The notes beneath the pieces are model-generated. The model was not told the DNA's origin, did no database searches, and saw only the letters and a program-made list of their open reading frames with translations. Made by a program: the position numbers and the translations under genes. Positions 6,748-13,648 of a stretch of DNA of 13,882 nucleotides are shown here, piece by piece; position 1 is the first letter of the stretch, and each line of letters begins with the position of its first letter. The stretch spans positions 1 to 13,882 of the forward strand of contig PJAB01001528.1 in assembly GCA_002887195.1 (NCBI GenBank). The letters run 5' to 3'. The DNA comes from Chrysochromulina parva (taxonomy: Eukaryota; Haptophyta; Prymnesiales; Chrysochromulinaceae).

Positions 6748-7317
6748 ATGGCATCGATGCGCTTCGCCGAGGCTGCGGGTGCGCTCGTGACGGGTCACCT
6801 TGTCGTCTCAGCTGCCGCCATTGGTAACGCTTGTGTTGGGCGATCCGAGAAGCCAACACCGCCGCCACCAACGCCAGCATTGGCTGGCGCAGCTGGCGCA
6901 GCTCAGCAGCTGGTGGCGCAGATGTACTCTGGTGGCGGCTTGAATCCTCAACTGGTAACCGAGGATGTGACATTCACCGACCCAGCGGCGCGTTGTCAAG
7001 GTATGCAAGAGGTCGCCGAAGCGTTTCGAGCGTTGCGCTTCTGCAATCCAAAAACCCTCACCTCGCCGTGGGCGTCGACTGGCCAGGCCGAGGATGGCGC
7101 GCTACATTTCAATCTCCATCAGCGCTATTTTGCAGGGCGCTTGCCTGGCCTCGAGTTGCGTAGCACGCTGGTCGTGCGCACGGCGCCGGACGGTCGTGTG
7201 TGCGAGCTCGAGGAGCGCTGGAATGGCGCGTCGCTCCTCTCGTGGCCCCCGTTCCGGTTTTCGCGGCGTGTCAACGGCGTGCTGAGCTCGCTGCTGACGC
7301 CATTGCTGCTGCGTTAA
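6748..7317 (+). CDS. SnoaL/NTF2-like domain protein with N-terminal hydrophobic leader
   Basis: Encodes 189 residues. The N terminus (about 8-29, AAGALVTGHLVVSAAAIGN) is hydrophobic and followed by a Pro-rich linker, which suggests a signal peptide, transit peptide or membrane anchor. Residues about 52-160 look like a SnoaL/NTF2-type cone-shaped domain: a leading helix (AAQQLVAQMY), LVTEDVTFTDPAARCQGMQEVAEAFRAL in the positions where such proteins have the domain-defining strand and second helix, then beta-rich LHFNLHQRYF, ELRSTLVVRT and VCELEERWNG. The end (WPPFRFSRRVNGVLSSLLTPLLLR) is a basic, hydrophobic helix that may contact membrane. Such domains serve as small-molecule isomerases or simple binding folds, and no catalytic residue can be assigned here. 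The gene is a single exon with no neighbour of related function. Confidence 0.8.
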   Translation: MASMRFAEAAGALVTGHLVVSAAAIGNACVGRSEKPTPPPPTPALAGAAGAAQQLVAQMYSGGGLNPQLVTEDVTFTDPAARCQGMQEVAEAFRALRFCNPKTLTSPWASTGQAEDGALHFNLHQRYFAGRLPGLELRSTLVVRTAPDGRVCELEERWNGASLLSWPPFRFSRRVNGVLSSLLTPLLLR

Positions 7318-7329
7318 GTGACGTGCGCG

Positions 7330-7344
7330 CACACACACACACAC

Positions 7345-7378
<34 letters not shown>
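7330..7378 (+). repeat. Compound microsatellite (CA)n(GA)16
   Basis: About seven CA units (7330-7344) are followed by sixteen AG units (7347-7378), starting 13 nt after the stop of the SnoaL-like gene and so probably in its 3' untranslated region. Confidence 0.97.
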
Positions 7379-7380
<2 letters not shown>

Positions 7381-7938
7381 CCTTATAGGGAGCCCGAGTG
7401 CGAGAGTGAGAAAAAGCGCGCGGTGTCGGGTGTGGGCGCACTGCACACTCGACTCACCTCGTTCCCGTTTCCCGTTATTGCAGCTCGGCCAGACATGAGA
7501 CAAGCACCCGCTGGCCCCGGAGAGGCACGGTGTGCGCGGGCACTGTGGCTGTGTGGCTCACCCTCCCCTGCTCGTGACGCTGCTACATACGCGAAAATAC
7601 GCGACACACATTAAGACACACACTGACACTCTGCTCGCCTCCACATGAGACACAAAGGCGTACGTGTCTGAGTGTGATGTGTGTGCTGACTGCTGTGCGC
7701 AAGAGTAGAGCCTCAAGAGAAGCTCTGGCTGTGGAGGAGACTCTCCATCATAGCATGTTCCATGTACTTGCATGTACTTGTAGACTGTCAGTGACCATGT
7801 CAGACATCGTTGTTACAGTAATGACCTGTAAGCGGGTTTGTGCACTCGTCAAAGGAGTACATGTGAGCGCGCTGCTCGCGTCGGGTCGCACCGGAACCGG
7901 GCATCACGGGAGGTCATGAGGTGCAACTGATTGCGAAT

Positions 7939-7976
7939 GTCATTTCTGTGCGTCGTCATTTTCTGTAGTCATTTTC
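7939..7976 (+). promoter_or_regulatory. Three GTCATTT direct repeats before the eIF4E start
   Basis: GTCATTTC, GTCATTTTC and GTCATTTTC begin at 7939, 7955 and 7968, 70-110 nt before the ATG at 8049. The spacing and position suit a proximal promoter element or 5' untranslated region; function is inferred. Confidence 0.35.
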
Positions 7977-8048
7977 GAGAAAAGGTTGCTCAGTGCGGGG
8001 GCAAGAAGAAGCTGCGCAAAGCGAGGACCCGAGGTCTCTCGCTGCCCC

Positions 8049-8842
8049 ATGGCGACGACGATGGTTGTGCACCCGCTCGCCTACCCGTGGACGTTCACCT
8101 ACTTCAAGAAGGTGGCCAACAAATCGTATGAGGAGAACACCTTTACACTCGGCACCACAGAGACCGTCGAGGACTTCTGGCGGCTGTACGTGCACCTGCG
8201 CAGGCCCGTGGACGAGCGCCCAACGGTTTGCGACTACCACGTCTTCCGCGAGGGGATCCGCCCCATGTGGGAGGACGACGCCAACCGCGACGGTGGCAAA
8301 TGGATCGTGCGGCTCAAAAAGGGCCTTGTCGCGCGCTTCTGGGAGGATATTGTGCGCAGCTCACTGCACACGCGCCGCGCCACTACGACGAACGCGTCAC
8401 GAAAAAGGCGCTCACCCCGACCTACCTGTGGCCTTGTGCGCAGCTATTGGCCATCCTCGGCGGTCAGTTCCGCGTGGGCGACGAGATCTGCGGCTGCGTG
8501 CTCTCGATTCGCTACCAAGAGGACATCCTCTCAGTGTGGAACAAATCCGCCGACTCGCGCCGCGTTTGCATGCAGATCCGCGACACGATGCGCTCCGTCA
8601 TGTCCCTGCCCGAGAGTGCGACCATGGAGTGTAAGCAGCGATGCTCTAAAACGCGCGCCGCCTCGTGCCCGTTGCACCCTATCCCCCGGCCCCTCGACGC
8701 ATGCTCACGCGTCAATCACCCTCGACGCATGCTCACGCGTCAATCACCCTCGAACCCACATCGTCCCTCTTGCGCAGACAAAAAGCACACCGACTCGATG
8801 CGCGACAACAGCTCCTACCGCAACACGAACGCCAACTTCTGA
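8049..8842 (+). CDS. EIF4E2: Class II eIF4E / 4EHP (nCBP)-like mRNA cap-binding protein, three exons
   Basis: Exons 8049-8351, 8444-8630 and 8778-8842 join into 184 residues that follow 4EHP closely: HPLAYPWTF near the start, SYEEN, VEDFWRLYVH, FREGIRPMWEDDANRDGGKW, RLKKGLVARFWEDI, GDEICGCVLSIRYQEDI, SVWNKSAD, IRDTMRSVM, and MEY joined to KKHTDSMRDNSSYRNT. The protein binds the m7G cap of mRNA; 4EHP types usually repress translation or act at selected mRNAs instead of recruiting eIF4G broadly. Of the residues aligned with mouse eIF4E W43, W46 and W56, this protein has Trp14, Thr17 and Tyr27; the Tyr at the W56 position is typical of class II, while Thr at W46 is unusual. The second cap-stacking Trp and its Glu (MWED) and the dorsal Trp of VEDFWRLY are present. 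Upstream in-frame codons lack ATG, and ATGGCG at 8049 has a good context. Length is short because there are almost no N-terminal or C-terminal extensions. Confidence 0.93.
8352..8443 (+). other. Intron 1 of the eIF4E gene
   Basis: A 92-nt phase-0 intron with donor GTGCGC and acceptor TTGTGCGCAG. Its removal joins RFWEDI to LLAILGGQFRVGDEICG, restoring the conserved eIF4E core that otherwise switches frame. Confidence 0.9.
8631..8777 (+). other. Intron 2 of the eIF4E gene
   Basis: A 147-nt intron with donor GTAAGC and acceptor CTTGCGCAG that splits a Tyr codon (T|AC). Splicing turns ATMEC into ATMEYKKHTDSMRDNSS, the conserved 4EHP ending. Since 147 is divisible by three, the frame also stays open unspliced. 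Confidence 0.92.
8693..8748 (+). repeat. 28-bp tandem duplication inside eIF4E intron 2
   Basis: Two identical 28-bp units (8693-8720 and 8721-8748) are followed by the first five bases of a third. Each unit contains GCATGC and ACGCGT palindromes. Confidence 0.97.
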
Positions 8843-9126
8843 GCCGCACTCGAGCTTTTTTGTCGATCGAGTCACGCGTGCGTGCGTGCAGCAGTAGTAG
8901 CGTAGCGCGAGAGCAGCAGGCACCTCGACGACCGGACTTACGACGCCTCCTGCCGTCTCCCCGCCGCCGCGCTCCCGTGGCGTCGTGGGGTGTGAAAGAT
9001 CTGGCTCCAGTGCGCACGTGATAATTGAGCTCGCGTGCGCGGTCGCGACCTCCAGCCGTAAACGCGGATCCGGATGTGGACACTTGCGCGTTGCGGCGGT
9101 GTGAGTTCGGGAACATATTAAGTACG
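8843..9126. other. Convergent 3' intergenic region
   Basis: It lies between the eIF4E stop and the stop of the ankyrin-repeat gene. It contains short GTGC and AGT reiterations (8876-8900) and no supported gene. Confidence 0.6.
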
Positions 9127-10464
9127 TCACACAGAGTAGTTGACGTAGATGACATCACCTATTGGGAGCATCTCGTCGACGGCACGCTGCAACGACATCT
9201 GGTAGCCGGCGACACTCTTGGCGTGGCGCCACGCGTCGCCCTCATCGGCAGCGAGATGCGAGAGGAACCTCGCAAAGACGGCCTCGAGGGGCTCGTTCAC
9301 CTTCTGCTCGCAGATGGCCATCATGAGTGCGTTTGGCGGTGGCGAGCGGCTCAGCGCGCGCCAGAAAGTGGCCTCGCGCACGGCAGCGCGCCATGCACCA
9401 ACCGCTTGGTGCTCGACGCCGCCGACTGCCTGGATCCACCCATCGACCGCCGAGGCAAGGTCGGGCTTGCGCAGCAACTCGTCGTCCGCAATTTGCACGA
9501 GCCGCTGCTGCGCCGAGTACGCCGCCACAGGTGCAGCTGCGATCAGGAGCTGCTCAAGCAAAGGAATGAGATCATCTTGGCCGAGGACACGTCCCAGTTT
9601 CGTCGAAGACGCCTCGCGAAGCCGGAGCTGCGCGACGCGCACCGAGAGGGCGACCTCGGTGGGCGACGTGCTCTCATCGGGCGCGTGCTCACGCCCGGGC
9701 AACGCTTCCGCCAAATCGAGCAGCAGCTCGCGGGCGGATTGTGTGCTCAGCCACGAAGCTAGCTCTGCGGGCGCAGGCGCGAGCCCCTCGTGGCTTACGA
9801 GCAGCTCGCACGACAGCCGGCATATACGATCGCGCAGCCTCGAGAGCTGCTCGGCGGCGGAACGAATCTGCCTCGACGACTTGCCCGCTTCCTGGGAGCC
9901 GCTCGGTGCCACTACTGCGGCGGAGAGCTGCGCAGCGGTGATTGCTGCCTCACCGAGCTCTTCGCCGGCGCGCATCACCGCCTCCGCTTGCTCGGCGAGT
10001 GTGCACGCCTGTGCCTGTCGCGTGAGCAGTGCCTTAGCTTGCACGTGCGACTGCCGGTGGTGCTCCTCCTTCAGCAGCCGAACAACCGCTGGGTGCCCAG
10101 ACTGCCGCGCCACCTCGAGGGCCGTCAAGCCCTGTGCGCGCACCTCGATGTCGGCGCCGCGCTCTAGGAGCAGTTGCACGCAGTCAACGTGGCCGCCACG
10201 TGCGGCCTCGTGCAGTAGATGCAGCGTGCTCTTCCTATTGATGTCGCTCAAGCTCAATTCGCCATATCTCAACTCACCCAATCCAGTGCCGATGCTGGCC
10301 TCGTCGAGTGCCTCGCAGAGAGAAGCGACATCGCCCGTGGTGGCTGCGAGCCAGAGCTGCGAGTCCGCGGCCGTTGAGGGCGTCCTACGCAGATTGCGCC
10401 TATGCGTGCGGGTACGCCGCTCCGAGGTTGGCTCCTCTGCGAGGCTGCACGCCGGTGACGCCAT
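9127..10464 (-). CDS. Ankyrin-repeat protein with unrecognised alpha-helical C-terminal region
   Basis: Encodes 445 residues. Ankyrin repeats occupy about 34-133: a first degenerate repeat (DSQLWLAATTGDVASLCEAL), a good one (TLHLLHEAARGGHVDCVQLL then LERGADIEV, 80-108) and a third (GLTALEVARQSGHPAVVRLL, 112-131). They should bind a protein partner. The first repeat is separated from the second by about 20 extra residues (GIGTGLGELRYGELSLSD region). The remaining 300 residues are Ala/Leu-rich and almost entirely helical, with possible coiled coil at 140-225 and no recognised catalytic motif; the C-terminal end (ALMMAICEQKVNEPLEAVFARF to the stop) looks folded, not low complexity. The residues before the repeats are basic and Arg-rich. 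No signal or membrane segment is seen, so it is probably cytosolic or nuclear. It is a single exon, convergent with the eIF4E gene and downstream of the large glycoprotein gene on the same strand. Confidence 0.8.
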   Translation of the reverse strand: MASPACSLAEEPTSERRTRTHRRNLRRTPSTAADSQLWLAATTGDVASLCEALDEASIGTGLGELRYGELSLSDINRKSTLHLLHEAARGGHVDCVQLLLERGADIEVRAQGLTALEVARQSGHPAVVRLLKEEHHRQSHVQAKALLTRQAQACTLAEQAEAVMRAGEELGEAAITAAQLSAAVVAPSGSQEAGKSSRQIRSAAEQLSRLRDRICRLSCELLVSHEGLAPAPAELASWLSTQSARELLLDLAEALPGREHAPDESTSPTEVALSVRVAQLRLREASSTKLGRVLGQDDLIPLLEQLLIAAAPVAAYSAQQRLVQIADDELLRKPDLASAVDGWIQAVGGVEHQAVGAWRAAVREATFWRALSRSPPPNALMMAICEQKVNEPLEAVFARFLSHLAADEGDAWRHAKSVAGYQMSLQRAVDEMLPIGDVIYVNYSV

Positions 10465-10675
10465 CGGACGCCATTGCGGTCGCGACCGTTGTCACCGTTG
10501 TCCTGAATTAGGAAATGCAAATTGAATTCATTTGCAAGTCCTCATATGAGTCTGGCCGAAAACTCGCCGCCGACTCGGAATCTATGGTAGGGCACGCAAG
10601 ATCGGGTGTTGGGGAGGGGTGAGGTTGCTTCTTATGACTTTGATCGAGGAAGTGTGCTAATGAAGGTATTGTACC
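10465..10675. promoter_or_regulatory. Intergenic region with inverted repeat upstream of the ankyrin gene
   Basis: This 211-bp gap holds the 3' end of the glycoprotein gene and the promoter of the ankyrin gene. TGCAAAT (10516-10522) and ATTTGCA (10530-10536) form a perfect 7-bp inverted repeat around a 7-nt spacer containing most of GAATTC, about 50-70 bp before the ATG at 10464. The left arm with its preceding A reads as the octamer ATGCAAAT. It is a plausible protein-binding site, unproven. Confidence 0.4.
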
Positions 10676-13648
10676 TCACGCCATGCTCGCCTTCAGCCCG
10701 TCCGAGAACTGGAGGAGCGGGATGAGCCAGATCGCCTGCAAGGCGAGGGCAGTCAGGAGCATCCCAAGGCCGATGAGGCGCATGTGGCGGAGCATGGAAT
10801 GGATCTTGTCGGCGAGCTCCTCGGGGTCGTGCGTGCTCGTGCCGTCATGCGTGGCCGTGCTCAGGAAGGCAAAGTGACCCGTGTTCAGGTGCTCCCACGC
10901 GAGGCGCGAGATGCCCATGAGCAGAATGATGCGTCCGAGGTTGATGAAGATCCAGATGATGACCACGAAGACGTTACGCACCACCATCGAGTGCGCCCAG
11001 TGCTGGAAGGTGCACATCGCCAAGCGGCTGAGCGCGAAGAGCTCCTCGGCTGCGGGGCCATCGACACCCTCATTGTCTATGAGGTCGTCGCAGCCCAAGT
11101 TGCACTCGGGCAGCTCGGTGCAGTCGAATGCGCCGTCCTCGAGAGTTGCGTTCGTTAGGTGCGCATCGCACGCGCTCGACGCGAGCGCGGCCGAGACGAG
11201 CTCGTACGGCGCGAGCGCCGTCGAGTACTGCGCCCACTGCAAGTCGAGGTAGCCCGTGTCGTAGCAGCGGCGCATCAGGTGCACGTCGCCCTGCGCGCGT
11301 ACGTGCGATGAGATAATGAGGTCGAACTCGGAGCGTACCTGCCTTTCGTCCTGTGCGCTCTGCACCCCGTAGGCGGCGCACAACTCTACACGCCGCCTCT
11401 CGTACTCGTCGATGCCCTTGAGGCGCTTGCTGGTGCCTTCGCTCGTCGCGGAGTTGAACGCGAGCGAGAACACGTTGCGGGTGAGGAAGGTGCCGTCGCA
11501 CACGCCGCCGGGCTCGTGGCACAGCGACGTGCAGTGGGCGCGGTAAAGAGTGAATGGGATCATGTAGAAGGAGAAGGCGACGTACCCGATGAGGCTCGCG
11601 AAAAAGATGAGCAAGCTGGCGACCACGAGCGGGTGCGTCGCGATCGCCGCCGCCTGAACGATTGGATTGGTCACCTTGAAGGATGAGGTCGCGCGTGCCT
11701 TTGAGTCCGCATCGCTCGCAATGTCGATGGGCGCCACGTTGAGCGCCGAGCGCCCCCAGAAGCTGCGCAGGATGCGTACCGTCTCGAGGATGCGCCAGAT
11801 TGTGTCGCCGAGCTCGAAGAGCGACCAGCCCCGAAAGAACCATGCGAGAATCTCGTCAATCTGGATGCCCGGGTCGTAGTAATTCTTCGGTCGGAACCAG
11901 CCCGTGTTGAGTGCCGCGCGTGCGAGCTCGGACGCCGAGACGTTGCGCGCGAACAAGGGCGTGTAGGAGCTCGCGCTCGCGCTCGAGTGATTGTGGATCG
12001 CATTTGGCGTGTCGAGCACCACCGTCATGTCCTGCTCGAACTCGTCCGAGTCTTGTTCATGTTGTCCGACGACCGCAAGCGCGTCGATCTCGGGCGGCTG
12101 GTAGTCACATGGCACTCCACCGCACGCGCCGAGTGGGATGCTGATGTTCGCGCGGATGCTGGGCACGAGCATCTCGAGCTCGTCAGCCGCGCGCTCGTGC
12201 GCGGCACTCAGGCTGTTCTGGTAGGCCTCGAGGTGCGGCTGCGCGAGAGCGGCCATCTCGACAGGCGTGGGCACATTGCGCAGATCGAGCGTGGGGGTGC
12301 TCGGCAGGTTGGGGTACGCAGCCGAGCCAATCGGGATGGAGATCAAGGGGAAGCTGTAGCCTCCCGGGAAGAGGTCGTTCCACAGGTTGCCCCCGCCCAC
12401 CTGCGGAAAGTTGTGGATCGTGGAATACAGGTAGGTGAAGGCCGCCGTAGCCTCGAAAAACTTGGCCTGGCTCGCGTTGATATACCGGTGCGCCTCCTGC
12501 CTGGCCGACTCGACCCGGCCTGCGGCATTGTTGAACTGCTGTGTGAGGCGCGCCTGAGCCTGATTGACCAGGTCGGTTGCGCCGATTCCCGTCGGGCACG
12601 GGCCCATCCCGAACGTGGCGCACGCAAGGAGCTCGCTCATGTTCAGACTGACGCCGTCGAGGGTGAGCCCATACCTACGGCGCCACTCGGCGAGGGTGAC
12701 GTTGAGCGATACGTCGAGCTCGGCGTCGCCGAGCGTGCGATTGCGTAGGTACTCGACGTCGTACGCGCGCCGCGCCATCAGCTGTTCGCCCAGTAGCCCC
12801 ACCGTCGATTGCGATTCATGGGAGTAGCCGACAACAAGCTGCATAGATGCGCTGCGCTGCGCCGACGTGTCGCCGGTGAGCGCCTCGAGGCGCGCGCGGT
12901 CGTTGCTCGTGCACGATGCGTTGGCAACGTACTGAGCACCCAATGGTGTGCTCATCGCGTCGGCTGTGCTTATCCACGTTGACACAGACGCCTGCGCGTT
13001 GGCGCGCGCGCTGACGCACGCACTGCTCATCTGTTGACCCTCGTCACGCTGCTGCTGGTTGTGGCGCTGCGCCTCCTCCGAGCGCATCACCTCGGTGTTC
13101 GCTCGGTACACGAGTGTAGCGTTGCAGATCTCGAGCTGCTCAACCAAGCACTCGACGTACTCGCGGCGCATGCGAGCCGTCTCATTAAGGAGCAACGCGA
13201 TGCTGTCGACGACTCGAGCTGATGACGTGTACGGGAGTGCGCCGCTCGAGCGCAGCATGATGCGCACGGCGGCAGCGGACGAGAGCCAGAGCAGCAGCAC
13301 GGCAAGGGCTGAGACCATGACCCGCGCAAGTGCCAGCTGCGTGCTGTCGACCACGCTCTCGCCCAGCTCCACCTCCGAGTATCGCCGGCTACGCGATGCT
13401 GATAGGCTGTTCGCTGTCGACACCATCGTCGACGCGCGACTCGACGGGGGCTGGCTGCGCAGCGAGTCTGGAAATGAAGAAGACTGTGGTGCCGAGTGTG
13501 TTGGCGGCCGCGGCTTGGAGCCTGGCGGCGGCGAGGGCAGGACATTGTCATGATCGATTGCGACGGATGGGACGTCGGGCACGCTAGATCCGTAGCGGAT
13601 CACGGGATTCGGTGGCTGGTTGCTGCGCCTCAAGGTCCATCCGGGCAT
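10676..13648 (-). CDS. Large multi-pass membrane glycoprotein of unrecognised family, 990 aa
   Basis: One uninterrupted exon. Residues 1-100 are polar, Pro/Ser-rich and probably cytosolic. A membrane span at about 105-127 (LALARVMVSALAVLLLWLSS) acts as signal anchor. Residues 128-597 form a large domain with eight Cys and ten N-glycosylation sequons (Asn155, 176, 243, 303, 316, 336, 391, 501, 553, 569) and long helices. An amphipathic, Trp/Phe-rich segment at about 598-630 (ILAWFFRGWSLFELGDTIWR) may be a further span or re-entrant helix. Further spans lie at about 672-697, 888-912 (VVRNVFVVIIWIFINLGRII) and 957-979. The loop at 698-886 has ten Cys and a sequon (Asn833), so it probably also faces outside; that requires the 598-630 segment to cross the membrane, giving five spans. 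The layout recalls prominin-like proteins, but no sequence match is claimed. Plasma-membrane or flagellar-membrane residence is inferred. Met75 is an alternative start. Confidence 0.85.
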   Translation of the reverse strand: MPGWTLRRSNQPPNPVIRYGSSVPDVPSVAIDHDNVLPSPPPGSKPRPPTHSAPQSSSFPDSLRSQPPSSRASTMVSTANSLSASRSRRYSEVELGESVVDSTQLALARVMVSALAVLLLWLSSAAAVRIMLRSSGALPYTSSARVVDSIALLLNETARMRREYVECLVEQLEICNATLVYRANTEVMRSEEAQRHNQQQRDEGQQMSSACVSARANAQASVSTWISTADAMSTPLGAQYVANASCTSNDRARLEALTGDTSAQRSASMQLVVGYSHESQSTVGLLGEQLMARRAYDVEYLRNRTLGDAELDVSLNVTLAEWRRRYGLTLDGVSLNMSELLACATFGMGPCPTGIGATDLVNQAQARLTQQFNNAAGRVESARQEAHRYINASQAKFFEATAAFTYLYSTIHNFPQVGGGNLWNDLFPGGYSFPLISIPIGSAAYPNLPSTPTLDLRNVPTPVEMAALAQPHLEAYQNSLSAAHERAADELEMLVPSIRANISIPLGACGGVPCDYQPPEIDALAVVGQHEQDSDEFEQDMTVVLDTPNAIHNHSSASASSYTPLFARNVSASELARAALNTGWFRPKNYYDPGIQIDEILAWFFRGWSLFELGDTIWRILETVRILRSFWGRSALNVAPIDIASDADSKARATSSFKVTNPIVQAAAIATHPLVVASLLIFFASLIGYVAFSFYMIPFTLYRAHCTSLCHEPGGVCDGTFLTRNVFSLAFNSATSEGTSKRLKGIDEYERRRVELCAAYGVQSAQDERQVRSEFDLIISSHVRAQGDVHLMRRCYDTGYLDLQWAQYSTALAPYELVSAALASSACDAHLTNATLEDGAFDCTELPECNLGCDDLIDNEGVDGPAAEELFALSRLAMCTFQHWAHSMVVRNVFVVIIWIFINLGRIILLMGISRLAWEHLNTGHFAFLSTATHDGTSTHDPEELADKIHSMLRHMRLIGLGMLLTALALQAIWLIPLLQFSDGLKASMA

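Larger units (their letters stand above)
7318..8048. other. 731-bp intergenic region upstream of the eIF4E gene
   Basis: No gene is supported here. It holds the microsatellite at 7330-7378, several CA/TG-rich stretches, a tandem pair of CATGTACTTG at 7761-7780, and three spaced GTCATTT copies (7939, 7955, 7968) near the downstream start codon. It should contain the end of the SnoaL-like transcript and the promoter of the cap-binding protein gene. No tRNA-like or snRNA-like structure was recognised by eye. Confidence 0.6.

Noticed and set aside
7761..7780. Two tandem CATGTACTTG copies considered as a CRISPR-like or transposon-end signal
   Set aside because: Only two 10-bp copies with no spacer, no terminal inverted partner and no coding sequence nearby.
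7986..8897. Continuous 303-codon frame through the eIF4E gene
   Set aside because: It starts at TTG and after 8351 runs through intron and out-of-frame exon sequence; the conserved eIF4E core continues in another frame after splicing.
9218..10525. 435-codon Ser/Ala/Cys-rich + strand frame opposite the ankyrin gene
   Set aside because: Typical antisense shadow in GC-rich DNA; the minus strand carries clear ankyrin repeats.
11070..11843. 257-codon Arg/His-rich minus-strand frame inside the glycoprotein gene
   Set aside because: Frame-shifted shadow of the glycoprotein; no domain resemblance.
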